64,000 nt of DNA from Anaerolineae bacterium (GCA_020849765.1 JADLAY010000006.1:1-64000), one strand, 5' to 3'; counted from the stretch's first letter, positions 25,876-34,913 are shown. The notes: generated from the letters alone by a model not told the origin. Numbers and translations: made by a program.

Positions 25876-26316
25876 TTATCCCGGTGACTGCCAGCGGCGG
25901 ACGGTCGGCTGGCCATCGGTGTAGACATTCATGAAGGCGAACTCGACCGTGAAGACGAACAAGATGTATTGGTCCTGCGGTCGGTATGACGATGCGTTTA
26001 TCGCCTGCTCGCGGACGCGCGGGTCGTCGGTCAACGTCGCGCGGCCACGGACGTAGAATTCGCCCTCGCCGCCGTTCGAACTCGCGACCGAGCAGTGCAG
26101 GGTATAGCGCGGGTCACGCAGCAGATCCTTGCCCTTGGGCGAGGTCGGCTCCATGAACAGATACAACTCCTCGCCGACGATCGGCGTCACGGGGTGCACG
26201 CGCGGCCCGCCATCGGCGCGCACAGTGCCGAGGTAGGCGACGCCGCTGGTGAAGCGCACCGCGCCAAAGGCGGCCAATTCCGGGGCTTGCTGTGTGAATT
26301 CCTGCCAACTGGTCAT
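25876..26316 (-). CDS. Pyridoxamine 5'-phosphate oxidase-like (flavin-fold) protein
   Basis: A 146-residue split-beta-barrel protein of the PNPOx-like superfamily. Landmarks are the strand GVAYLGTVRADGGPRVHPVTPI and EELYLFMEPTSPKGKDLLRDPRYTLH, where relatives bind FMN or F420. ATG at 26316 follows AGAAGGA by seven bases and overlaps the sigma factor stop (ATGA). The overlap suggests translational coupling in a three-gene operon: DGPF protein, ECF sigma factor, this protein. Cofactor and substrate are not known. An open frame to 26382 lies inside the sigma gene and is not the start. Confidence 0.85.
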   Translation of the reverse strand: MTSWQEFTQQAPELAAFGAVRFTSGVAYLGTVRADGGPRVHPVTPIVGEELYLFMEPTSPKGKDLLRDPRYTLHCSVASSNGGEGEFYVRGRATLTDDPRVREQAINASSYRPQDQYILFVFTVEFAFMNVYTDGQPTVRRWQSPG

Positions 26317-27548
26317 GATTGTTCCTTCTGAATCTCGTCCAGCCGCCGCTGGAGATACGCCTGCTCGGCGCGGTTGCCACACAGGGCGAGCGCCCGCGCG
26401 TAGGCGTCGGCGGCAGCCTCGCGCTGGTTCGTCCGCCGCAGAAGATCGGCGCGGGCGACGTGATAGGGGTAGAAGTCGTCGGCCTGATCTTCCAGGCGCA
26501 GCAGCAGATTCAGCCCGGCGTTGGCACCGTGCATCATGGCGATGGCGACCGCGCGATTGACCTCGACCACGATCGACGGCGTCATCTGCGCTAGAGTATC
26601 ATAGAGCAGCACGATCTGCTGCCAGTCGGTCGCATCCGCCGTCGGCGCGTCGGCGTGGAGGGCGCTGATGGCCGCCTGCACCTGATACGGCCCCGGATCG
26701 TAGAGCGCGAGCGCTTCATCCAGGATCGCCGTGCCCTCGTCGATCTTGGCGCGATTCCAGCGCGAACGATCCTGCTCGTCGAGCAGCACGAGCTGGCCGG
26801 ACGCATCCAGGCGCGTCTCGCGGCGCGAATCATGCAGCAGCATGAGTGCGAGCAGGCCGCGCGCCTCCGCGCTGTCCGGCAGCAGGGCGACGAGGACGCG
26901 GCACAGGCGGATCGCCTCGCCGCACAGGTGGCCGCGCGTCAGCCGGTCGCCGTCAGTCGCGACGTAGCCCTCGTTGAAGATCAGGTAGATGACCGCCAGC
27001 AGCGCATCGAGCCGCTCCGCCAGCTTGTCCGCAGGCGGCACGCGGTAGGGGATGCCCGCGTCACGGATCTTTCTGCGCGCCCGCGCCAGCCGCTGGGCCA
27101 TCGTCGGCACCGGGACGAGGAACGCCCGCGCGATCTCCGGCGTGGACAGGCCGCCGAGCGTGTGCAGCGTGAGCGCGACCTGCGCCTCCAACGCCAGCGC
27201 CGGGTGGCAGCAGGTGAACATCAGCTTGAGGCGGTCGTCGGGCAGCGAAGCGTCCATCGTCTCTTCGTCTTCATCTTCCGTGTCGGGCAGGTCGAGCAGT
27301 GCCGTCTTGCGCTCGTGCGTGGCGGAGCGGCGCAGGCGGTCGATGGCGCGGTGCTTGGCGACAGTCAGCAGCCAGGCCGCCGGGTTGCGCGGTACGCCGT
27401 CGATCTCCCAGCGTTCGAGCGCGTTGACGAGCGCATCCTGCAGCGCATCCTCGGCCAGCGTGAAATCGCCCAACTGGCTGATGAGCGCCGCGAGGACACG
27501 CCCGTGCTCCTCGCGGAAGGTCGTTTCGATCTGTGCCTTCGCCGTCAT
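26313..27548 (-). CDS. ECF sigma factor of the ECF42-like (DUF6596) group
   Basis: A 411-residue protein. The sigma-2 region holds LISQLGDFTLAEDALQDALVNALERW and NPAAWLLTVAKHRAIDRLRR. The sigma-4 region holds LTLHTLGGLSTPEIARAFLVPVPTMAQRLARARRKI. A C-terminal extension of over 200 residues (PADKLAERLDALLAVIYLIFNEGY ... TPSIVVEVNRAVAIAMMHG), helical and TPR-like, is diagnostic of the ECF42 group. Such factors are known to be encoded beside DGPF/YCII-related proteins, exactly as here, and lack a classical anti-sigma factor. Start 27548 (MTAKAQIETTFREEHG) is chosen because homology begins there; the longer frame reaches into the DGPF gene. Regulon unknown. Confidence 0.9.
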   Translation of the reverse strand: MTAKAQIETTFREEHGRVLAALISQLGDFTLAEDALQDALVNALERWEIDGVPRNPAAWLLTVAKHRAIDRLRRSATHERKTALLDLPDTEDEDEETMDASLPDDRLKLMFTCCHPALALEAQVALTLHTLGGLSTPEIARAFLVPVPTMAQRLARARRKIRDAGIPYRVPPADKLAERLDALLAVIYLIFNEGYVATDGDRLTRGHLCGEAIRLCRVLVALLPDSAEARGLLALMLLHDSRRETRLDASGQLVLLDEQDRSRWNRAKIDEGTAILDEALALYDPGPYQVQAAISALHADAPTADATDWQQIVLLYDTLAQMTPSIVVEVNRAVAIAMMHGANAGLNLLLRLEDQADDFYPYHVARADLLRRTNQREAAADAYARALALCGNRAEQAYLQRRLDEIQKEQS

Positions 27549-27576
27549 CCGCGCTCCGTCGTCGCTTTCGTCATCG

Positions 27577-27924
27577 TCAGCCTTCCGACCACAGTGGGCG
27601 GATTTCGACCGATCCGTATCTGGCGTGCGGGATCTTCTCCGCCCAGCGGATCGCGTCGTCCAGGTCGGCGCATTCGAGGATGGCAAAGCCGCCGAGCTGC
27701 TCGTGCGTCTCGGCGAACGGGCCGTCGGTCGTCAGCGTCTTGCTCTCGCGGATGCGCACCGTCGTCGCGTTGGAGGTGGGCAGCAGACCGTTGGTGGTGA
27801 TCATGGCCCCGGCGTCGTTCGCCTCCTTCATGAAGGCGTACCACTCGGCGGCAATGGCCTGGCCCTGTTCCTGCACCTGTTGCGCGGCAGCCTCACTGGC
27901 GTAAAACAGCAGCATGTACTTCAT
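27577..27924 (-). CDS. YCII-related DGPF protein, partner of the ECF42-like sigma factor
   Basis: A 115-residue protein that begins MKYMLLFYASE and contains TTDGPFAETHEQLGGFAILE, the D-G-P-F motif that names the family, followed by ADLDDAIRWAEKIP and a C-terminal IEIRP-like strand (VEIRPLW). The fold is a ferredoxin-like dimeric alpha-beta barrel. DGPF proteins accompany ECF42 sigma factors and are often part of their regulon; their biochemical role is unsettled. It is the first gene of the operon, with GAGGAG about nine bases before the ATG, and ends 28 bases before the sigma factor start. Confidence 0.92.
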   Translation of the reverse strand: MKYMLLFYASEAAAQQVQEQGQAIAAEWYAFMKEANDAGAMITTNGLLPTSNATTVRIRESKTLTTDGPFAETHEQLGGFAILECADLDDAIRWAEKIPHARYGSVEIRPLWSEG

Positions 27925-28081
27925 GATGTGTGCTCCTCTTGTGTCGATTATCGGCGATTTTTGCCGTTCTATACAAACGGCGAACGAGGATGCGTCAGGA
28001 TGACAGGCGGGGCGGGGTTCTCATGGGGTGCTCATGTTTGGGGGAGGGGGAACGCTTGCAGGTTAGTTTCGCCGCTGGCGA

Positions 28082-28177
28082 CCCTCATCCCCCGGCCCCT
28101 TCTCCCTCAGGGAGAAGGGGAGGAATATCGGCTCTGGAAGTCCCTCTCCATTAGGGAGAGGGATTTAGGGTGAGGGC
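28082..28177. repeat. CCCTCATCCC...GGGTGAGGGC dispersed element, copy C
   Basis: Same element as copy B, with CTTCTCCCTCAGGGAGAAGG and CTCTCCATTAGGGAGAG as inner hairpins. It lies 36 bases past the end of the oxidase gene. The rest of 27925-28213 shows nothing coding. Confidence 0.8.
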
Positions 28178-28213
28178 ACAAGGGGCAACCAGTCCCGTTT
28201 GTGGAGCGCAACC

Positions 28214-29386
28214 TTAACCAGGCGCTTGAGGCCCTGGCGATGATCCGAATCGTCCCAGGCGGAACTTGTCGATGCCGTGCGGAGTCCCACCGTCGAGGGC
28301 GAGATCGACCAGGATGCTGCCGATCAGCGTGCTGAACTTGAAACCGTGGCCGCTGCATGCGCTGGCGAAGACGATCTGCGGATGAGCCGGATGCGCGTCG
28401 AGGATGAAGTCCTCGTCTGGCGTCAGCGTGTAGAGGCACTGGCGCGAATAGACGAGCGGCGCATCCGCGGCGGGGATGTACCGCCGGCTGAAGGCGCGCG
28501 CCCGGTCGCTGACGGCGGCGTTCGGCTGCTGGCTGGCCGCGTCCGGGTGCGTGATCGGCGGGCCGCCATGCCAGGCGACCTTGACGCCCGATCCATCGAC
28601 GCTGGGGATGCCATAAGTCGGCAGTCCCCACTCGTCCTGCACGTAGGCGATGAAGGCGGGGAAGCGCCCGACCTCGAACTCGGCGGCGGGTTCGGCGGCG
28701 AAGTAGTTCTCCTGGCAGTGGACGGTTTGCAGCGGCAGTTCGAGGCCGAGCGGGCGCAGCAGGTCGTTGAGCCAGCCATTGGTGGCCAGGATGACGCGCG
28801 CCGCGCTCAAGGTCTCACCACCCGTGAGTGTCACATCGACGCCGTCGCCCGTGGGCTGGATTGAGGCGACCTTCGTTTGCTCGCGGACTTCCGCGCCGTG
28901 GGCTTGCGCCAGCCGAACGTGCGCGCGGACGCAGGCCGAGGCGCGCAGGGCGCCGGTCTCCGCCTGATAGATGGCGACTTGATCCTCGTCGAGGCGGAAC
29001 TGCGGGAAGCGATGCGCCAGCTCCTCGCGCGAGAGCATTTCGTAGGCGATGCCCTCGGCATCGAGCGCGGCGACGCGGCGCGTCATGTCGCCCATGTCCG
29101 GCCTGCCAATGTCGACGCCGCCGATGTTCTGGATCAGCAGCGATTCGCCCGCCTCGGCTTCGAGCGCCATCCACATGGGATAGACGGCCTTGGCGAAACG
29201 GATGTAGGCGACGTCGTCGTAGCTGTAGCGGATGATGCGCGAGAGGCCGTAGCTGCTGCCACGCTGGTGATCGATGGCGAATTGTTCGAGCAGGGCGACG
29301 CGCTGGCCGCGTTTGGCCGCGTGATAAGCGGCGGCGCTGCCGTGCGCGCCCGCGCCGATGACGATCAGGTCGTAGGTCGAAGTCAT
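28214..29386 (-). CDS. FAD-dependent sarcosine oxidase / N-methyl-tryptophan oxidase-like enzyme
   Basis: A 390-residue amine oxidase of the monomeric sarcosine oxidase family. The N-terminus YDLIVIGAGAHGSAAAYHAAKRG is the FAD-binding Rossmann motif, and the following RGSSYGLSRIIRYSY is typical of MSOX/MTOX. The Cys in RQCLYTLTPDEDFILD matches the cysteine that carries FAD covalently in the family, and ACSGHGFKFSTLIG is the C-terminal flavin-binding loop. It should oxidise an N-methyl amino acid, giving formaldehyde and peroxide. The substrate is not resolved. Start 29386 (MTSTYDLIVIG) is chosen because an upstream frame to 29560 overlaps the next gene. The flavin-fold gene upstream ends 19 bases before it, so they form a pair. 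Confidence 0.9.
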   Translation of the reverse strand: MTSTYDLIVIGAGAHGSAAAYHAAKRGQRVALLEQFAIDHQRGSSYGLSRIIRYSYDDVAYIRFAKAVYPMWMALEAEAGESLLIQNIGGVDIGRPDMGDMTRRVAALDAEGIAYEMLSREELAHRFPQFRLDEDQVAIYQAETGALRASACVRAHVRLAQAHGAEVREQTKVASIQPTGDGVDVTLTGGETLSAARVILATNGWLNDLLRPLGLELPLQTVHCQENYFAAEPAAEFEVGRFPAFIAYVQDEWGLPTYGIPSVDGSGVKVAWHGGPPITHPDAASQQPNAAVSDRARAFSRRYIPAADAPLVYSRQCLYTLTPDEDFILDAHPAHPQIVFASACSGHGFKFSTLIGSILVDLALDGGTPHGIDKFRLGRFGSSPGPQAPG

Positions 29387-29405
29387 GATGGCCCGGTCGC
29401 TTTCG

Positions 29406-29963
29406 TCAGTCGGTCGGCTTGAGAGCCAGGCCAAGGGGCGTCGGCAGGCCGTCCTGGCTGGTGTGGTTGTTCTCTTGCTGGTAGGTCTCGACGTCGACCT
29501 TGTCGCAGAACTGGAAGTAGTAATCGCGCTCGCCCTGGTACTCGTAGAGCGGCACGCCATAGCCGCACGAGGTCTGCGCCTGCATGACGTCGACGACGAT
29601 GATCTGGCGCGTGCCTTCGATCAGGTTGAAGTGCGGGCTGAGTTCGTCCCAGAGCGGCGAGCCGGGCAGAGCGGTCGTCCCGCGCCCGAACAGGCGCATG
29701 ATGCGCGGCGTCCCTTCGAAGGCGCAGAACATGATCGTGACGCGGCCATTTTCGAGCAGATGCGCGCTGGTTTCGTTGCCGCTGCCGGTCAGATCGGCAT
29801 AGGCGACGCGGTTGGGGCCGAGCACGCGGAAGGTGTCCATGCCTTTCGGCGACAGGTTGACGTGCCCATCGGCGGCCAGCGGCGCGGAGGCGACGAAGAA
29901 CATGTGCTGCGCCTCGATGAACGCGCACCTTTCGTCATTGATGGTGTCGTAGAATTTTGCCAT
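29406..29963 (-). CDS. Pyridoxamine 5'-phosphate oxidase-like (flavin-fold) protein
   Basis: A 185-residue PNPOx-like protein. MFFVASAPLAADGHVNLSPKG followed by VAYADLTGSGNETSAHLLENGRVTIMFCAFEG is typical of the family, with the G-N-E-T-S segment near the flavin phosphate. ATG with GGAGG six bases upstream. It is the first gene of a two-gene unit with the sarcosine-oxidase-like enzyme. A redox partner or detoxifying role is possible but unproved. No membrane segment or signal. Confidence 0.87.
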   Translation of the reverse strand: MAKFYDTINDERCAFIEAQHMFFVASAPLAADGHVNLSPKGMDTFRVLGPNRVAYADLTGSGNETSAHLLENGRVTIMFCAFEGTPRIMRLFGRGTTALPGSPLWDELSPHFNLIEGTRQIIVVDVMQAQTSCGYGVPLYEYQGERDYYFQFCDKVDVETYQQENNHTSQDGLPTPLGLALKPTD

Positions 29964-30007
29964 GAGAAGGCCTCCGGTGTTTCAGCGTGTGTGATGGATG
30001 GTCAAAG

Positions 30008-30160
30008 ACGGCGGACGCCATCAGTGGCGTCCCTACAGATCCGTTATAGGGACGGGGCGCGCGACCGCAGGAAGTCCCTTTAGGGGCCGTGTCCGTCCCT
30101 TTGGCCATACCGAAGTGTATTATTGTGATGACGAAAGGGTTTGGCGTCGCCAAACCCCTA
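30008..30160. repeat. GTAGGGAC- and GGTTTGGCG-type palindromes
   Basis: 30008-30060 holds GGCGGACGCCATCAGTGGCG followed by TCCCTACAG and a second TAGGGACGG. 30132-30160 holds AAGGGTTTGGCGTCGCCAAA with CCCCTATG. Both belong to the short family of imperfect palindromes ending in CCCCTA/CCCTAC. The 29964-30222 gap is otherwise empty. Confidence 0.6.
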
Positions 30161-30222
30161 TGATTTCGCCATGGCTATTCTAGCCCAGAAGCCAACCACC
30201 AAGACCCAACTGCCAGGAACCC

Positions 30223-30936
30223 TTAATCGACGCCCAGGTATTTCTTCTGGACTTCGGGGTTCTTCTTGAGCGTGGCGGCGTCGTCAGCCAGCACGATCTC
30301 GCCGGTTTGCAGCACGTAGCCGCGGTCGGCGATCTCCAGCGCGAGCAGCGCATTCTGCTCGACCAGCAGGACGGTCATGCCCTCTGTGTTGATGCGCTCG
30401 ATCGTGTCAAAGACAGTATCGACCAGCACCGGCGCCAGGCCCATCGACGGCTCGTCCAGCAGCAGCAGCCGCGGCTTCGCCATCAACGCGCGGGCGATGG
30501 CAAGCATCTGCTGCTCGCCGCCGCTGAGCGTCCCTGCGACCTGCGTCCGCCGCTCTTTCAGGCGCGGGAACAGATCGAACGAGTTGCTCATGTCCTGGCG
30601 GATGCCGTCCGGATCATTGCGGTAGTAGGCGCCCAGTTCAAGGTTCTCTTCGACCGTCAGCTTGGAGAAAATACCGCGGCCTTCCGGCACCATCGCCACG
30701 CCCTGGCTCGGCAGCTTGTTGGCCGGGGTATAGGTGATGTCGTTGCCTTCGAACGTGATCTTGCCGTCGCGCGGGTGCATCAGGCTGGTGATCGTGCGCA
30801 GCGTCGTCGTTTTGCCCGCGCCGTTGGAGCCGATCAGCGTGACGATCTCACCCTGCTCGACGTGGAACGTCAGCCCCTTGAGCGCGTGGATGTTGCCGTA
30901 ATAGGCGTGGATGTTTTCAACTTCCAGGAGTGCCAT
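30223..30936 (-). CDS. livF: Branched-chain amino acid ABC transporter ATPase LivF
   Basis: A 237-residue ABC ATPase with the LivF start LLEVENIHAYYGNIHALKGL, Walker A GSNGAGKTT (about residues 37-45), signature LSGGEQQMLAIARALM, Walker B LLLLDEPSMGLAP and the switch His region LLVEQNA. It would pair with LivG to power uptake through LivH and LivM. Last gene of the operon, 17 bases after livG. Confidence 0.93.
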   Translation of the reverse strand: MALLEVENIHAYYGNIHALKGLTFHVEQGEIVTLIGSNGAGKTTTLRTITSLMHPRDGKITFEGNDITYTPANKLPSQGVAMVPEGRGIFSKLTVEENLELGAYYRNDPDGIRQDMSNSFDLFPRLKERRTQVAGTLSGGEQQMLAIARALMAKPRLLLLDEPSMGLAPVLVDTVFDTIERINTEGMTVLLVEQNALLALEIADRGYVLQTGEIVLADDAATLKKNPEVQKKYLGVD

Positions 30937-30953
30937 GCTGTTTACCCGTCCGA

Positions 30954-31772
30954 TCAGGATGTCTTCTCAAGGTGGGCCGCCGCGCCGCGCCCAAGGTAAG
31001 CCTCGATGACGCGCGGGTTGCTCTGAATTTCTTCCGGCAGCCCTTCGGCGATTTTGGTGCCGAAGTCGAGCACGGTGATGTGCTCCGAAATCGTCATGAC
31101 GACGCGCATGTCGTGCTCGATCAAGACGATCGTGATGCCGAGTTCGTCGCGCAGGCGGCGGATGAACTGCGTCGTCTGCGCCGTTTCGACCGGGTTCATC
31201 CCGGCGGTCGGCTCGTCCAGCAGCAGCAGCTTGGGCCTGCTGCCGAGCGCGCGCCCGATCTCCAGGCGGCGCTGGTCGCCGTAGGACAGGTTGCGCGCGA
31301 GCAAGTCGCCCTTCCCGGCCAGACCGACGAACTTGAGCAGTTCGTTGGCGCGCTTTTCGCTCTCGGCGTCTTCATTGCGCGTCGCCGGTAAGCCGAAGAT
31401 GGCGCCGAGCCAACCGGCCTTGAGATGCGGCTCCTGGCCGACCATGATGTTCTCGATGGCGGTCATGTTGCTGAACAGGCGAATGTTCTGGAACGTGCGC
31501 GCGACGCCCAGGCGTGTGATCTGATCGGGCGTTTTGCCGTTCAGGCGCGTGCCGTCGAAGATGATGTCGCCGGAGTCGATCTGGTAAAAGCCGGTGATAC
31601 AGTTGAAGAACGTCGTCTTACCCGCGCCGTTCGGGCCGATGATGCTGGCAATCGAGCCGCGCGGGATGAAGAAATCGAGGCTATCGACCGCGGTCAGGCC
31701 GCCAAAACGCTTCGTCATCGCGTTCGACGAAAGGATGGCGTCCTTCTTGCGATCGGCATAGGCAGTGCTCAT
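30954..31772 (-). CDS. livG: Branched-chain amino acid ABC transporter ATPase LivG
   Basis: A 272-residue ABC ATPase. Walker A is GPNGAGKTTFFNCITGFY, with the F-N-x-I-T-G-x-Y run that separates LivG from LivF. The signature segment is LSYGDQRRLEIGRALG, Walker B is LLLLDEPTAGMNP, and the switch region is IVLIEHDM. Start 31772 (MSTAYADRKKDAIL) follows AAAGGAC; an upstream frame to 31868 lies within livM and is not used. 25 bases separate it from livM. Confidence 0.93.
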   Translation of the reverse strand: MSTAYADRKKDAILSSNAMTKRFGGLTAVDSLDFFIPRGSIASIIGPNGAGKTTFFNCITGFYQIDSGDIIFDGTRLNGKTPDQITRLGVARTFQNIRLFSNMTAIENIMVGQEPHLKAGWLGAIFGLPATRNEDAESEKRANELLKFVGLAGKGDLLARNLSYGDQRRLEIGRALGSRPKLLLLDEPTAGMNPVETAQTTQFIRRLRDELGITIVLIEHDMRVVMTISEHITVLDFGTKIAEGLPEEIQSNPRVIEAYLGRGAAAHLEKTS

Positions 31773-31797
31773 GTGCGTGTCGTCCTTTCTGCTCGGT

Positions 31798-33531
31798 CTA
31801 GTCGCCGATCGCGGGTTGGGCTGCGCTGGTCGGGTTGGGCGTCGATTCAGGCGGTGATTCGGCGGCAAGCTCGCGCTGGCGCACCTTCGAAGGAATCAGA
31901 CCTTCGGGACGATTGAGCATCATGAAGATCAAGAGCGCGCCGTAGATCAACCAGCGATACTCGGAGAACTCGCGCAGCAGTTCAGGCATGCCGACGAGCG
32001 CGATGGCGCCGACGACGATACCGGGATTGCTGCCCATGCCGCCGAGGATGATCAGGCTGAGCACGTTAATCGAGACGAAGACGGTGAAGCTGTTCGGGAA
32101 GACCGTGCCGACTTTGGCGGCGAAGATGGCACCGGCCACACCGCCGGTCGCCGCGCTGATGGTGAAGGCGAGCAGCTTGGCGCGGGCGGTATCGATGCCC
32201 ATGGCCGCGGCCACGTCTTCATCCTCGCGGATCGCCATCCAGCGGCGGCCAACGCGCGAGTTGTTCAGGCGGATGGAGATAAACAAGGTGATGGCACAGG
32301 CGGCGAGCACGATGTAGTAAAGCTGTTCCGGGTTGACCAGTTCGGTGCCGAAGAAGTTCGGCTTGGGGATGAAGAGCACACCCTGGGCGCCGCCAATAAC
32401 CGGGCGCAGCCAGTCGGAAATCGCCAGTGTGCCGAGGATCTCGCCGAAGCCAAGCGTCGCGATCGCCAGGTAGTCGCCGCGCATCTTGAGCACGGGCATG
32501 GCGAGCAGGAAACCGGTGATCATGGCGGCGACGAGCGCAATCGGGATGACGACCCAGAAGCTCATCTGGCCGCCGGTCAGGCCGAGCGTGCCGGTCGAGG
32601 TCAGCACGGCGCAGATGTAGGCGCCGACGGCATAGTTGGTCACGTAGCCGAGGTCGAGCAGACCGGCGAGGCCGATGGCGATGTTGAGGCCGAGGCCCAT
32701 GAGGACGTACAAGCCCACGGTGACGAGAATGTCGCTCAGCGCGCGTCCGACGATCAAGGGCAGTGCCAGCAGCACAATGGCCAGGACGATGAAGACGATG
32801 ATGCGCTGGGTGAGCGAGCGCGGCGTCACGTTAGCGGCGCGCGGCGCCGAGCGGCTGGCCGTCTCTTTTCGATAGGCCCAGAAGTAACTGCCGATGAAAC
32901 CGAGGACGAAGATGATGACTGCCGGGCCAACGCGCAGCGACGTGCGCCGGTAGATCGAGTCGAGCGTCTCACGCGGGAGCAGCTGCTGCAGAATCTGGCG
33001 CACCGTTTCGCCGAACATGCCGACGAGCAGGACGAGCGCGCTGGTGAAGATCAGGGCACTGCGCAGCTTGCCCGGAAGCAGAGTCAGCAGGGCGCCGACG
33101 GCGGAGGCGACGGCGAGTACCACGAGCAGCAAAACCGCGCCGGCCAGCAGGTCGTCCCGGTTGCCGAAGGTGACGATGTCAACCCAATCGCGATTGATGT
33201 TGACCAGCACGTCGCGTACGTTTTCAACGTTGGCGTTGATGACGAGCATGATCAGGGTGGGGACAGCAGCGGCGATACCCGCCAGCACACTGCTCGCAAT
33301 CGCGACGACGGGTGAGGCTCCGTGCGCTTGCACGCGCCGGGCGGCCATCCAGCCGCCGACGAGCGACGGGAAGACAATCAGGATTTGACCGAGGGAGACG
33401 ATCTCGTAGATGACTTCACGTTCCTGGAAGGCTGCGAGCATGCCGATGGTGCCCAGGTAGAGCAGCACCACGCCAGCGACGAGACCAACCTGCAGAGCCG
33501 TGCGCCAATAGGGTTTGCGGTGTTTTTCCAT
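31798..33531 (-). CDS. livM: Branched-chain amino acid ABC permease LivM, N-terminally extended
   Basis: A 577-residue permease, well above the 300-430 usual for LivM. The C-terminal part from about residue 255 is classical: DILVTVGLYVLMGLGLNIAIGLAGLLDLGY, GAYICAVL, MRGDYLAIATLGFGEI, GRRWMAIREDEDVAAAMGID (the coupling EAA-like loop) and LSLIILGGMGSNPG. The first 230 residues add about five helices, including VATVIIGMLAAFQ-like and LLPGKLRSALIF segments without LivM similarity that I can see. The extension could be a separate membrane domain fused to the permease. Twelve bases lie between livH and livM. Confidence 0.92.
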   Translation of the reverse strand: MEKHRKPYWRTALQVGLVAGVVLLYLGTIGMLAAFQEREVIYEIVSLGQILIVFPSLVGGWMAARRVQAHGASPVVAIASSVLAGIAAAVPTLIMLVINANVENVRDVLVNINRDWVDIVTFGNRDDLLAGAVLLLVVLAVASAVGALLTLLPGKLRSALIFTSALVLLVGMFGETVRQILQQLLPRETLDSIYRRTSLRVGPAVIIFVLGFIGSYFWAYRKETASRSAPRAANVTPRSLTQRIIVFIVLAIVLLALPLIVGRALSDILVTVGLYVLMGLGLNIAIGLAGLLDLGYVTNYAVGAYICAVLTSTGTLGLTGGQMSFWVVIPIALVAAMITGFLLAMPVLKMRGDYLAIATLGFGEILGTLAISDWLRPVIGGAQGVLFIPKPNFFGTELVNPEQLYYIVLAACAITLFISIRLNNSRVGRRWMAIREDEDVAAAMGIDTARAKLLAFTISAATGGVAGAIFAAKVGTVFPNSFTVFVSINVLSLIILGGMGSNPGIVVGAIALVGMPELLREFSEYRWLIYGALLIFMMLNRPEGLIPSKVRQRELAAESPPESTPNPTSAAQPAIGD

Positions 33532-33543
33532 GATCGACTCTTC

Positions 33544-34626
33544 CTAGGCTTTCTTTTCGGTCAAGCGTTCGCCGAGCAAGCCCTGCGGGCGGAAGATCAG
33601 CACGAGCACGAGCATCGTAAACGCGATCACATCTTTGAGCTGGTTCGAGCCGGGAATGCCCAACCCGTTGAAGATCAAGTTGGGGCCGACCGCCTCGATG
33701 ACGCCCAGGAACAGGCCGCCGAGCATGGCGCCTCGAATGTTGCCGATGCCGCCGAGCACCGCCGCCGTGAAGGCCTTGATGCCAGGGACGAAGCCCATGA
33801 AGAAGTTGACGCCCTGAGGCCGGAACAGACCGTTGATGACGCCCGCCGCCCCGGCCAGCATACCGCCGATGGCGAAGGTGAACATGATGATCTGATCGAT
33901 GTCGATGCCCATCAGGCGCGAGACTTCTTTGTCTTCGGAGACGGCGCGCATGGCCTTGCCCAGCTTCGTCCGCTCAACCAGCCAGTAGAGACCGCCCATC
34001 AGCACGAGCGCGGCGATGAAGACGACCGGCTGGACGATGGGAATGTTGATGGTGCCGATTTCGAGCGAGCCTTTGAGCGCGTCGACCGCCGGGTACGAGC
34101 GGAACTGCGAGCCGAAAAAGCCACGGAACGTATATTGCAGGAAGAACGACGCGCCGATGGCCGTGATCAACGGCACCAGACGCGGCGCACTTCGCAGGGG
34201 TCGATATGCCAGCCGCTCCAGCAGCAGCGCGACTGACATCGATACCAGACCGGCGAAGATGATTAAAATGATGATGGCGAGGAGTGGTTGAGAGTTGAGG
34301 AAGCCTGAGCGATCAAACGCGTGCGCCAGGAAAACTGTGGTCAAGGCGCCAGACATGAAGACTTCGCCGTGGGCGAAGTTGATCATGAGGAGGATGCCAT
34401 AGACCAACGTATAGCCGAGCGCGATCAGCGCGTAGATACTGCCTTGCGCGAGCCCGGCGACGAACAGGCTGACCCACTGTTCGAACGTGAAACGTCCGGA
34501 CAGCAGCGTGTTGGCCGATCCGATGATCACCAGAGCGATGATGATGAACCGGAGGGCGTTGATGATGAAATCAACCCACGAGAAATCCTCAAAGCGGCGT
34601 CTGCGAGCAACGGGTACTGATGCCAT
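33544..34626 (-). CDS. livH: Branched-chain amino acid ABC permease LivH
   Basis: A 360-residue permease. LFVAGLAQGSIYALIALGYTLVYGILLMINFAHGEVFMSGAL, taken in parts, is the canonical LivH opening, and KAMRAVSEDKEVSRLMGIDIDQ is the cytoplasmic coupling loop. FTAAVLGGIGNIRGAMLGGLFLGVIE and a C-terminal LVLIFRPQGLLGER complete the family pattern. About 55 extra N-terminal residues include one more helix (FIINALRFIIIALVIIG). Downstream of the binding protein gene past a terminator-like hairpin. Confidence 0.93.
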   Translation of the reverse strand: MASVPVARRRRFEDFSWVDFIINALRFIIIALVIIGSANTLLSGRFTFEQWVSLFVAGLAQGSIYALIALGYTLVYGILLMINFAHGEVFMSGALTTVFLAHAFDRSGFLNSQPLLAIIILIIFAGLVSMSVALLLERLAYRPLRSAPRLVPLITAIGASFFLQYTFRGFFGSQFRSYPAVDALKGSLEIGTINIPIVQPVVFIAALVLMGGLYWLVERTKLGKAMRAVSEDKEVSRLMGIDIDQIIMFTFAIGGMLAGAAGVINGLFRPQGVNFFMGFVPGIKAFTAAVLGGIGNIRGAMLGGLFLGVIEAVGPNLIFNGLGIPGSNQLKDVIAFTMLVLVLIFRPQGLLGERLTEKKA

Positions 34627-34852
34627 AGCCGAATACCAAACCTAGTGTCGTGCAATACGACAGCCGACTCAAATTTACGACTTCATCTTCGCTTCTGGGA
34701 AACGACGCACGGAAGGTTGCCGGATGTGGCAACAAAAGCTCTCGACTTTGAGCACCCCCACATATCAGAGCCGCTACCGGCGCCGTCCCCAATGTGACAA
34801 AGTCGACCACAAACAACGCTGTAATTTTTTCTGAAAAACTTTCCCCTTAAGT

Positions 34853-34883
34853 GATGAGCCAGAACAGGGCGTTCTGGCTCATC
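34853..34883 (-). terminator. Intercistronic hairpin after the binding-protein gene
   Basis: GATGAGCCAGAAC (34853-34865) and GTTCTGGCTCATC (34871-34883) form a perfect 13-bp stem with a five-base loop, 31 bases past the binding-protein stop. A U-rich stretch follows only after about 15 bases. Such hairpins commonly cut down read-through or protect the upstream mRNA so that binding protein exceeds permease. The 34627-34913 gap holds nothing else. Confidence 0.65.
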
Positions 34884-34913
34884 GATCGCATTATTCGTTC
34901 GCGTGAACCGGTG

